Source: Streptomyces harbinensis
GTDB taxonomy: Bacteria; Actinomycetota; Actinomycetes; Streptomycetales; Streptomycetaceae
Assembly: GCF_900116145.1 (NCBI RefSeq)
Contig: NZ_FPAB01000006.1
Span: forward strand, 124,001 to 188,000
Reading direction: 5' to 3'
Length of the DNA stretch: 64,000 nucleotides
The translations under genes were made by a program, and so were the position numbers. Positions 25,433 through 32,858 of this stretch are shown one piece after another (position 1 is the stretch's first letter; each line of letters opens with the position of its first letter). Below the pieces are notes generated by a model, which was not told where the DNA came from, did no database searches, and saw only the letters and a list, made by a program, of their open reading frames with translations.

Positions 25433-26848
25433 TCACTCAGCGGCGGAACCGGCGCTCCGCTTGCGCAGGAAGAACACCGCGCCACCGCCGACGGCCAGCA
25501 GGGCCACGGCGACACCGGCGATCATGCCGAGGTTGGAGCTGGAACCGGTCTCGGCCAGGTCCGGACCGCCGTTGCCACCGGTGGTGTCCGGGGTGGGCTC
25601 GTTGTCGGCCGGGGTCTCGGGCTCGGGCTCGGCGATGGGCTCCTCACCGGCGGTCTCGCAGTTCAGGACACCGGTGAAGACCCAGGGCTCCTTGCCCTCC
25701 AGGTTCTCGACGGTGATCTCGTACGCCTGGCCGTTCTCGACCGGGACGATCACCTGCTGCTCGGCACCGGGGGCGATCTCGTAGGACTCGCCGTCCAGCT
25801 CGAAGGTGAAGGGCTGGTCACCGTCATTGGTGACGTTCAGCCGCACGCCGCCCTCGACGCAGACCTCCTCGGCGGTGATCGCCGGGTTCGGGCCCTCGCT
25901 GGCCCAGTGGACGGTCGCGCCGGAGCTGACGGAGGACTCGGAGGACCCGGCCAGGATCATGGTCTGGGTCCGGACGTCGATACCGGTGAGCACACGGCCG
26001 ACCGGCACCGGGGAGGTGGCGGTGGCGGTCAGGGAGGCGGAGCCGTCCTCGGCGCCCTCGGGCACGGAGAAGAACAGCTCGGTGCCGTCGGTGACCGGGG
26101 TGGACTCGGTGACGGTCTCACCGTTCGCGTCGACGACGGTGACACCGGCAGCGGCGGCGGCCGGGTCGGTGGAGATGACCACGGAGTCGGCGCTGGTGTG
26201 GACGGTGATCGGGTCGGAGAGCCCGCCCGGCTTGGCCGTGACCTCCTGCGGGGACAGCCCCAGCGAGGCGCGCGGCTCCTCGACGGCCTGGGCGTTCTCG
26301 CCGAGCCAGTCCGCGAGCTTGGCGGCGTTCTCGTCCTTCGGGGTGGCCTCGACGCCGTCCGACAGCTCCCAGATGGCGGCCTGGGTACCGGCGGCAGCCT
26401 GCTTGTCGGTCAGCGAGTTCGCGCCGGCCGCCTCGGCCAGGGCGTTGAGGTCATCGACGGCCGGGTAGGAGTTCTGCAGGATCCAGTGGATCTTGGCGGC
26501 CTCGTCCGGGATGTCGTGCAGACGCGAGGAGTTCCAGTCGGTCTCCTTGTACTTGGCCTTCGGCGAGGTGGGCGTGCCGAAGTCGATGCAGTACGTCTTC
26601 AGGGTGCCGCCGTCGTCCGCGTTCAGGTAGAACAGACCACCGCTGTAGGTGTTGGTCCGTCCGTCCTTCGTCACGTCGATCTTGTCGCTGACCCGGAGCC
26701 CGTCCAGCGTGGCGGTGGCACCACCGTTGCCCGGGGTCTGGTCGGCGAGGGCCGGGCCGGCGGTGGCCAGCACGCCGGCGGCGGCGAGCCCGGTGGCGAC
26801 GGCGGTAGCCGCAAGGCGGGCGGCGACCCGCTTGCGTGCAAACATCAT
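25433..26848 (-). CDS. Sortase-anchored surface protein with an internal thioester (TQXA/TIE-type) domain
   Basis: 471 residues. A classical signal peptide (MMFARKRVAAR, Ala-rich core, GPALA-DQ cleavage near residue 36) is followed by a TQXA thioester domain: TYCIDFGTP with Cys87 and GTQAAIWELSDG with Gln156, the residues that form the Cys-Gln thioester in this family. The middle contains Ig-like or adhesin-like beta repeats, and an acidic Pro/Glu/Thr stretch (EPEPETPADNEPTP) spans the wall. The C-terminus has LAETG at 431-435, a hydrophobic helix and RKR, a cell-wall sorting signal of the LAXTG type used by Streptomyces class E sortases. It is likely a wall-linked protein able to bond covalently to a target amine. 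Start ATG 26848 has GGAGGGGA upstream. Confidence 0.93.
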   Translation of the reverse strand: MMFARKRVAARLAATAVATGLAAAGVLATAGPALADQTPGNGGATATLDGLRVSDKIDVTKDGRTNTYSGGLFYLNADDGGTLKTYCIDFGTPTSPKAKYKETDWNSSRLHDIPDEAAKIHWILQNSYPAVDDLNALAEAAGANSLTDKQAAAGTQAAIWELSDGVEATPKDENAAKLADWLGENAQAVEEPRASLGLSPQEVTAKPGGLSDPITVHTSADSVVISTDPAAAAAGVTVVDANGETVTESTPVTDGTELFFSVPEGAEDGSASLTATATSPVPVGRVLTGIDVRTQTMILAGSSESSVSSGATVHWASEGPNPAITAEEVCVEGGVRLNVTNDGDQPFTFELDGESYEIAPGAEQQVIVPVENGQAYEITVENLEGKEPWVFTGVLNCETAGEEPIAEPEPETPADNEPTPDTTGGNGGPDLAETGSSSNLGMIAGVAVALLAVGGGAVFFLRKRSAGSAAE

Positions 26849-27274
26849 GTAAGTCCCCTCCACGGCGATCACGGGGGCGCGCAGCCGCACTTGAGGCGGC
26901 ACGCTCATCAACTTCCCCGTGCGTACTGCCGGATCGTAGAGAGGCAGTCGCTCTATGTCCCCGTCCGTAGACAGTCTTAAGCCTTCCGACGTGGAATCGT
27001 TACCTCGGAATCGCGCGGAATGGGAACAATCACGGCACCCGCCCGACCGCCCGGTCGGAGCGGCCCGGGCACCGGCCGCCGGTGCCGGGTGTGGCGGACG
27101 TCCTTGACGAAACGGGGCGTTCCGGCCCAGGGTCGTCCGCATGCGCGCAGCCGCCCTGACGTCCCGTCGGCACATCGACCTCGGGCGGGTCACCACGGCC
27201 TCCTGTCCGGCCTGACGCCGCCCCGGCGACCCCGGCCCCCGCCCGTACCCCACTCCCCCGACCGGAGACCCGCT
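26849..27274. other. Intergenic region with the surface-protein promoter side
   Basis: 426 bp between divergent genes with no convincing CDS. On the minus strand the stretch 26984-27010 carries inverted TTCCGA / TCGGAA arms 15 nt apart around GGTAAC, a possible operator or promoter element for the surface-protein gene. The right half, 27020-27274, shows only ordinary high-GC sequence and a GGAG site before the DUF1684 start. Confidence 0.4.
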
Positions 27275-28138
27275 GTGCCGAACCCGACCCTGCCCCCGAA
27301 CCCCCCGCACCCCGACCCCGGCTCCGGCTCCGACCCCGAGGCGTTCGTCCGCGACTGGACCACCTGGCGCCGGGCCCGCGAGCGCTCCCTCGCCGCCCCG
27401 CACGGCTTCCTGGCCATCACCAGCATGCGCTGGCTGACCCCCGAGCCCACCCGGTTCGACGACGCGCCCGGCGCCTGGTCCACCGGTGACGACGGCGCGG
27501 TGCTGGTCACCCTCGCCGACGGCGAGACGCTCACCGTGGACGGCGAGCCCGTCCACGGGCGGCACCGGTTCGACGCCCTGGCGGACGGCGGCAGCGTCTT
27601 CCCCGTCTCCGGCGATCTCGTCATCGAGGTGGCCCGGCGCGGCGGGCAGGCGTTGCTGCGCCCCCGGGACCCGGCGAACCCGCTGCGTACCGGCTTCACC
27701 GGTACCCCCGTCTTCGCCCCCGACCCGGCCTGGGCGCGGCCCGGCCGTTTCCTGCCGTTCGACGCGCCGCGCCCGGTGACGGTCGGCGCGGTGGTGGAGG
27801 GGCTGGAGCATGTGCTGGAGGCGCCGGGGCAGGTGGAGTTCGAGCTCGACGGCGCGGCCCACCGGCTCACCGCGTTCAACGGTGGCCGTCCCGGTGCGCT
27901 GTCCGTGCTGTTCACCGACGCGACCTCGGGGGTGAGCACGTACGCGGCGAACCGTTCGCTGTCGATCGAGCCGCCGGACGCGGAGGGGCGGGTGACCGTC
28001 GACTTCAACCGGGCGGTCAACCTGCCCTGCGCGTACACCGATCTGGCGACCTGCCCGCTGCCGCCGCGCGAGAACCGGCTGGCGCCGGCCGTCGAGGCCG
28101 GTGAGCGGCTGCCGCTGGAGCGCGGCGGGAGGCCCTGA
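27275..28138 (+). CDS. DUF1684 domain protein
   Basis: 287 residues, no signal peptide. The DUF1684 hallmarks are the opening helix with WRRARERSLAAPHGFLAITS, the central VFAPDPAWARPGRFLPFDAP, and the C-terminal signature FNRAVNLPCAYTDLATCPLP followed by ENRLAPAVEAGE. The function of this family is not established; the conserved Cys/Pro signature suggests an enzyme pocket or metal site but that is speculation. Start is GTG at 27275, with GGAG upstream; the frame remains open to 27020 but with Arg/Pro-rich noncoding character. It faces the dynB gene, separated by a 13-bp hairpin. Confidence 0.85.
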   Translation: MPNPTLPPNPPHPDPGSGSDPEAFVRDWTTWRRARERSLAAPHGFLAITSMRWLTPEPTRFDDAPGAWSTGDDGAVLVTLADGETLTVDGEPVHGRHRFDALADGGSVFPVSGDLVIEVARRGGQALLRPRDPANPLRTGFTGTPVFAPDPAWARPGRFLPFDAPRPVTVGAVVEGLEHVLEAPGQVEFELDGAAHRLTAFNGGRPGALSVLFTDATSGVSTYAANRSLSIEPPDAEGRVTVDFNRAVNLPCAYTDLATCPLPPRENRLAPAVEAGERLPLERGGRP

Positions 28139-28144
28139 GCGGGG

Positions 28145-28179
28145 CGGGGCGGCGGGCCCCGGTGGTGCCCGCCGCCCCG
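28145..28179. terminator. 13-bp hairpin between the DUF1684 gene and dynB
   Basis: Perfect CGGGGCGGCGGGC / GCCCGCCGCCCCG stem (28145-28157, 28167-28179) with a 9-nt loop, right after the DUF1684 stop. Works for rightward and possibly leftward transcription. Confidence 0.7.
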
Positions 28180-28337
28180 CGCGTGGCCGGTACGCGACCG
28201 CTGCGTGGCCGTCGCGCCTCGCGCGGGCTGCCGGTCCGCACGACCCGGCCGCTGACCTGCTGCGGGTTGATGCCGAGAGTGCGCGCCGCACCCATCCTTT
28301 GCCCGGCCGCGGCGGGACGGGTGCGGCGCCTGTGTCC

Positions 28338-30380
28338 TCAGCTCTCGGACAGCACGGCCGGGGGGATCGGGTCGTCCGCCGAGCCGGTCGGGGAGGCGGC
28401 GATCGCGTACTGCTCGCGGACCTCCCGGTAGCGCAGCAGTTCCGCCGCCACCGGTTCCAGGACGTGGCTCTGGCCGGCCTCGGCGGCCAGTCTGCGCAGC
28501 CGCCACTCCTCCTTGCGGCCCCAGCTGTGCGCCGGGCCACGGGCGGCGAGCCGGCAGGTCCAGGCCAGCAGCGGGCCGCCGACCGAGCCGCCGAGCAGCA
28601 GCGCGAGGGGCAGCCAGCGGCCGGCGACGGGGAAGCCGATCAGCGCGGCGAGCAGCCAGCTCACGCCCAGCAGCTGGGCGGCCAGCAGCATCGCCTGGCC
28701 GAACGCGGCCACCGACCACCAGCCGGGCCGGGGCAGTTGGAGGGCCGGGGCGGCGGGGCCGGTCGGTACGGGGGGCGCGGGGACGGTACCGGGCGGCGGC
28801 TTCAGCACGGTCAGTTCGGGCTGCCGGTGCCGGGCGAACCAGCGCCGGCCGCGCCCGGCGGCGGCGACGGTCCGCCCCGGCTTCTCCGGCCGCGTCTTCT
28901 CCTCCTTCCCCTCCGTCCCCTGCGTCCCCGGGTTCCGCTCCGCTGTCCCCTTCTTCTTCTGTCGCGATGTCGACATGTCGCCGTCCTCCCGGGCCGGCGG
29001 GCGGGCCAGCGCCGTCTCCAGCGCGCGCGGCAGCCCCTGCGCGCCGCGCCAGGCGGCGTCGTGGACGGCCGTGGACCACGGCAGCGGCAGCCCGTGCGAG
29101 GCGTCCTCGGCCAGCTCCCGTACCGCCTGTTCCAGCGCCGGACGGGAGACGGCGGGCGGCGGGTCGCCGGCCAGCCGCCGGGCCAGCAGGGCGGGCGGCT
29201 CGCCGCGCCGCTGGGCCTGCCGGAACGCCATCCGGCGGGCCAGCTGCGCCCACGGCGTGCCGCAGGCGCGGTCGGCGCGCCGCAGCCAGCCGCGTTCGGC
29301 GGCCTGCCCGGCGGCCTGGGCGCCGACGGCCAGCGCCAGCCGTTCCTCGAAGTCCTCCCGGGTGCGCTGGGTCAGCCCGGCCGGGGATTCGGCCTCCTCG
29401 CCCACGTACAGCGGGCGCAGGCGGCGGGCGACGCCGTCGACGTCCGCCGCGATGCGCTTGGCCGCCGCGCTCCGGCCGCCGACCAGGTCGCCGACGAGCT
29501 GCCGCAGTTCGGGCACGCCCTGCCCGGTGAGCGCGGAGACGGCCAGGACGCCCGCGCCCGGTTCGCCGTGCTCGCTGAGCGCGATGCCGCGCTCGTCCAG
29601 CAGCCGGCGCAGATCGTCCAGGACGGCGTCCACCGCGTCGCCGGGCAGCCGGTCCGCCTGGTTGAGCACCACGATGCTGACCTCGGCGTGTCCGGCGAAG
29701 GCCCGCAGATAGCGCTCGTGGAAGACGGCGTCGGCGTACTTCTCCGGGTCGACCACCCAGATCACCGCGTCCACCAGGCCGAGCAGCCGGTCCACCTGTT
29801 CGCGGTGGTCGGGGGCGATGGAGTCGTGGTCGGGCAGGTCGAGCAGGATCAGGCCGCGCAGCGCCGGGTCGGGGACGTGGGCGCGGCGCCGGGCGCGGAC
29901 CGGGATGGCCAGGCGTTCCAGCAGCCCGTCGCCGCCGCGTCCCTTGCCGGCGGGCCAGCTGCACGCGACGGCGTTGGCGGTGGTGGGGCGGCGTACCCCG
30001 GTCTCGGACAGGTTGGCGCCGGCCATGGCGTTGAAGAGGGTGGACTTGCCGCTGCCGGTGGCGCCGGCGATGGCGACCGTGGTGTACGTCCTGGGCAGCC
30101 GGTCCCGGGCGGCGGCCTCGTCCAGGACCTTGCCGGCCTCGGCGAGCACTCCGGCTTCGAGGCGGGCGCGGGAGAGGCCGATCAGCTCGCGCAGCGCGCC
30201 GAGCCGGGTGTGCAGGGCCCGGTCCTCGGGGGCTTCGGCGCCGTGCGCGGGGGCGGGGACGGCGGTGGCGAGTTCGGTGCTGCGCCCGGGGGGCGCGTCG
30301 TCGATGAGCGCGCGGCGGGCGATGAGGCCGTCGTCCCAGCCGTTGCCCTGGGCTTCCGCCGTCATGGTTCTCTGCGGCAC
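28338..30380 (-). CDS. dynB: Dynamin-like GTPase DynB (membrane-attached)
   Basis: About 680 residues. The GTPase domain has P-loop GATGSGKSTLFNAMAG, a switch Thr in VRRPTTANAVACSW, G3 LLDLPDHDS and a G4-like LNQAD. A helical middle follows, then a Lys/Glu-rich linker, and two close hydrophobic segments near the C-terminus (WWSVAAFGQAMLLAAQLLG and ALIGFPVAGRWLPLALLLGG), giving a membrane hairpin. This fits DynB of the Streptomyces DynA-DynB pair, which stabilises FtsZ ladders at sporulation septa. Start GTG 30380 has GGAG 7 nt upstream; ATG 30365 is the alternative. It lies 41 nt after dynA on the same strand, so co-transcribed. Confidence 0.82.
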   Translation of the reverse strand: MPQRTMTAEAQGNGWDDGLIARRALIDDAPPGRSTELATAVPAPAHGAEAPEDRALHTRLGALRELIGLSRARLEAGVLAEAGKVLDEAAARDRLPRTYTTVAIAGATGSGKSTLFNAMAGANLSETGVRRPTTANAVACSWPAGKGRGGDGLLERLAIPVRARRRAHVPDPALRGLILLDLPDHDSIAPDHREQVDRLLGLVDAVIWVVDPEKYADAVFHERYLRAFAGHAEVSIVVLNQADRLPGDAVDAVLDDLRRLLDERGIALSEHGEPGAGVLAVSALTGQGVPELRQLVGDLVGGRSAAAKRIAADVDGVARRLRPLYVGEEAESPAGLTQRTREDFEERLALAVGAQAAGQAAERGWLRRADRACGTPWAQLARRMAFRQAQRRGEPPALLARRLAGDPPPAVSRPALEQAVRELAEDASHGLPLPWSTAVHDAAWRGAQGLPRALETALARPPAREDGDMSTSRQKKKGTAERNPGTQGTEGKEEKTRPEKPGRTVAAAGRGRRWFARHRQPELTVLKPPPGTVPAPPVPTGPAAPALQLPRPGWWSVAAFGQAMLLAAQLLGVSWLLAALIGFPVAGRWLPLALLLGGSVGGPLLAWTCRLAARGPAHSWGRKEEWRLRRLAAEAGQSHVLEPVAAELLRYREVREQYAIAASPTGSADDPIPPAVLSES

Positions 30381-30421
30381 CGGCGGTCTCCTTGTCGTGG
30401 ATCGGGTGGGGGCGGGCGGAC

Positions 30422-32023
30422 TCAGGCCGCGGTGCGCAGCCGTTCCGCCTGGAGGGTGGAGAGGGCGGCGATCAGCTCGACCTGGGGCCGGGCGGTGATG
30501 CCGAGGTGGTGCAGGGGCGCGCCGCGCCGGTCGCGTTCCTCGCCGAGGACCTGGTCGACGCAGTCGCCGAGGATGCGGCGGCCGTTGTCGCGCATGCGGT
30601 TGGCGGCGAGGGTGCCGAGGACGCCGGCGAGGGTGTGCTGGGCGATCTGGGCTTCCTTGCCGCCGAGGAGTCCGGCGGCGAGCAGGGCGGCGAGTTCGCC
30701 GTCGTCGCCGGTTCTGACCCGGGCGGGGCCGCCGCGTTCGCCGATGACGGGGCCGCTGTGGCCGCCGGAGGCGGCGCGGGCCTCGTCGGCGAGTTCCTCC
30801 AGGCAGCGGCGCAGGCGGCGGACGCGGATGCCGACCCGTTCGCGGACCTCTTCGGGGGTGTCGCAGCCGCCGGGCGGGGCGCCGGGTTCGCGGCGCCAGG
30901 CGGCGGTGGTGTGTTCGTCGGCGGCGGCGACGGCCTCGGTGAGCAGGGCGGTGAGGGCGTCGGTGAGGGCGTCCAGGAGTTCGGAGCTGCTGGTGTCCTC
31001 GGGGAAGGCGGCCCAGTGGGCGCGGGCGGCGCCGGTGAGGACGCCGCCGGTGGTGAGGCACTGGCGGACCCGGGTGACGGATTCCTTGTACGCGCTCTGG
31101 AGCTGCTGGTCGAGCCGGACGGCGGTGGCGTACTGGGCGGCGGACGCGGCGGCCAGCGCGCCGACCGAGCCCTTGAGCGCGGCGAGCGCGCCGGTGGCGG
31201 TGCGGGCGGCGGCCCGGGTGCGGGCGGCGGGGCTCTGGGCCTGGTGGGCGAGCCATTCGCGCAGCGCGGCCACGGCGGTACGGGGCAGCAGGCCGTTGCC
31301 GCCGCCGGCGGATTCCGGCAGTTCGGGGACGGTGAAGCGGGGGATGTCGTCCAGGCCGGCCCGCTCCAGGAGGGCGGCGTAGTGCCGGGAGACCTCGGCG
31401 GCGATCTGGTGCGGCACGCGGTCGAGGACGGTGGCCAGGGTGACGTCGTACTCCTGGGCGCTGCGCAGCAGGTGCCAGGGCAGGGCGTCGGCGTAGCGGG
31501 AGGCGGTGGTGACCAGGATCCAGATGTCGGCGGCGCACAGCAGGTCGGCGGCGAGGTCGCGCTGGCCGGCGACGAGGGAGTCGATGTCGGGGGCGTCGAG
31601 GAGGGCGATGCCGGGGGGCAGGGTGCGGGTGGTCTCGGTGGTGAGTTCGCCGCGTTCCCGGTCGAGCTGGGGCAGGACGCGGTCGCCGGCGAACCAGTGC
31701 CGGTCGTCGGGGTGGCAGACGAGCACGGGGGTGCGGGTGGTGGGGCGCAGGACGCCGGCCTCGGTGACCGGGCGGCCGATGAGGGAGTTGACCAGGGTGG
31801 ATTTCCCGGCGCCGGTGGAGCCGCCGATGACGGCGAGCAGCGGGGCGTCGGGGCGGCGCAGTCTGGGCAGCAGATAGCCGTCGAGCTGGGCCAGCAGCTC
31901 CGCCCGGGTGCGCCGGGCGCGGGGTGCGCCGGGCAGCTCCAGCGGGAAGCACGCGGCAGCGAGGCGCTCCCGCAGTACGGTCAGCGCTTCGAGCAGTTCG
32001 GGCCGTGCGTCCAAGATCGCCAC
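30422..32023 (-). CDS. dynA: Dynamin-like GTPase DynA
   Basis: About 533 residues. GTPase motifs: P-loop [17 protein letters not shown] (about 67-83), a switch-I Thr in [13 protein letters not shown], and G3 LLDAPDIDS. After the GTPase come long helical segments ([20 protein letters not shown] and so on) forming a dynamin stalk-like region; no obvious transmembrane helix. The neighbouring DynB-like protein has the membrane anchor, matching the published division of labour in Streptomyces. I chose the GTG at 32023, where the conserved [13 protein letters not shown] begins; the reading back to 32167 crosses AT-richer promoter-like DNA. No clear ribosome site is visible before 32023, so a leaderless or slightly longer start is possible. 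Confidence 0.8.
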   Translation of the reverse strand: MAILDARPELLEALTVLRERLAAACFPLELPGAPRARRTRAELLAQLDGYLLPRLRRPDAPLLAVIGGSTGAGKSTLVNSLIGRPVTEAGVLRPTTRTPVLVCHPDDRHWFAGDRVLPQLDRERGELTTETTRTLPPGIALLDAPDIDSLVAGQRDLAADLLCAADIWILVTTASRYADALPWHLLRSAQEYDVTLATVLDRVPHQIAAEVSRHYAALLERAGLDDIPRFTVPELPESAGGGNGLLPRTAVAALREWLAHQAQSPAARTRAAARTATGALAALKGSVGALAAASAAQYATAVRLDQQLQSAYKESVTRVRQCLTTGGVLTGAARAHWAAFPEDTSSSELLDALTDALTALLTEAVAAADEHTTAAWRREPGAPPGGCDTPEEVRERVGIRVRRLRRCLEELADEARAASGGHSGPVIGERGGPARVRTGDDGELAALLAAGLLGGKEAQIAQHTLAGVLGTLAANRMRDNGRRILGDCVDQVLGEERDRRGAPLHHLGITARPQVELIAALSTLQAERLRTAA

Positions 32024-32308
32024 ATGCGAAGAATGCCCAATTTCACGCGGTTTCCAAAGCATATTCGCCCGAACGCGCCCGATTCCGGGTGGCAAACCCG
32101 GCTCTGTGGCATAACGAGTGCGCAACACCCCTCGCGGGAGCCCGCGAAATCGCTGCGCGCATCGCACTCGCCTGCGATTATCGGGGCTGCTTCACTGGAT
32201 CTCCACACGACGGCGTCGCCGTGAAGCATCCGGGACGAACCTCGCGACGCTCTATCCTGTGCGTCGAGGTCAGCGAGGGCATCCGTCCCGGGCCGTGCCG
32301 GAGTCCAT

Positions 32309-32381
32309 GCCCCCGTAGCTCAGCGGATAGAGCAGGTGCCTTCTAAGCACTTGGCCGCAGGTTCGAGTCCTGCCGGGGGCG
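32309..32381 (+). tRNA. tRNA-Arg (anticodon TCT)
   Basis: A full cloverleaf can be folded: acceptor GCCCCCG / CGGGGGC, D-arm GCTC / GAGC, anticodon stem GGTGC / GCACT with loop CTTCTAA (anticodon TCT at 32342-32344), T-arm GCAGG-TTCGAGT-CCTGC and discriminator G. CCA is not encoded. It decodes AGA, a rare arginine codon at this GC content. tRNA 3' ends are common integration sites, but no integrase or attR-like duplicate was seen nearby. Confidence 0.97.
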
Positions 32382-32855
32382 CTTGCCTCGTACCGGCGTT
32401 TCCGCAGGTCAGAGCGGGTGCCACGGTCGTGTGGGGTGCCGCGTGGGGGCGCCGGCAAGCGGGGATCCGCCGCCGGTCCGCCCGGCGGGGAGGACGGCCG
32501 GACCGTGGTGGCGGCCGGCTCACCCGATGCGTACGCCGCGGGTCACGGCCCGCGTGCCCGGGGTTACGGATCTTCACCCACGCGGCCACCGGGGCGGCCG
32601 GGACGGTCGGGGCGGCCGGGGCGGAACGGGACACGGGTGGCCATCGGCCGGTGGATCGGGTTGGATGCCCCCGAGCACCGGACCGCCGCGCACACCACCG
32701 CCGGGAGGCCGCGTCGGATGCCGCTCCGGCCTCCGCGCCGGCCCCGTCCAGCGAGGCCCGGAGCGCCTGAGTCCCGACCCCCGGGCACCTCGCTGTGACC
32801 GGCGTCACCTCCCCCGCGCCCTGTGGCCGCCCCGGCATGGCCTATATATGAATAG
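32382..32855. other. Gene-free interval upstream of the metal ATPase gene
   Basis: 474 bp without a CDS I can support; the open frames here lack ribosome sites and a protein-like composition. The right end holds two candidate control elements for the ATPase gene: GTGACCGGCGTCAC at 32795-32808 and an AT-rich inverted repeat at 32841-32856. Confidence 0.6.
32795..32808. promoter_or_regulatory. Crp-like palindrome upstream of the P-type ATPase
   Basis: GTGACCGGCGTCAC is a perfect 5-4-5 palindrome and fits the GTG-N6-GNCAC pattern reported for Streptomyces Crp sites. It lies about 48 bp upstream of the ATPase start codon. Assignment is by pattern only. Confidence 0.35.
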
Positions 32856-32858
32856 GTG
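32841..32858. promoter_or_regulatory. AT-rich inverted repeat abutting the ATPase start
   Basis: CCTAT (32841-32845) and ATAGG (32852-32856) flank ATATGA, giving an island of A/T in very GC-rich DNA. The half ATATGAATA resembles ArsR/SmtB-family metal-sensor operators. The repeat overlaps the GTG start at 32856, so a bound repressor would block initiation. No ArsR gene is in the window near it. Confidence 0.35.

Noticed and set aside
32309-32381. tRNA-Arg as a current integration site for a mobile element
   Set aside because: No integrase, excisionase or duplicated tRNA 3' end was seen in the flanking sequence.
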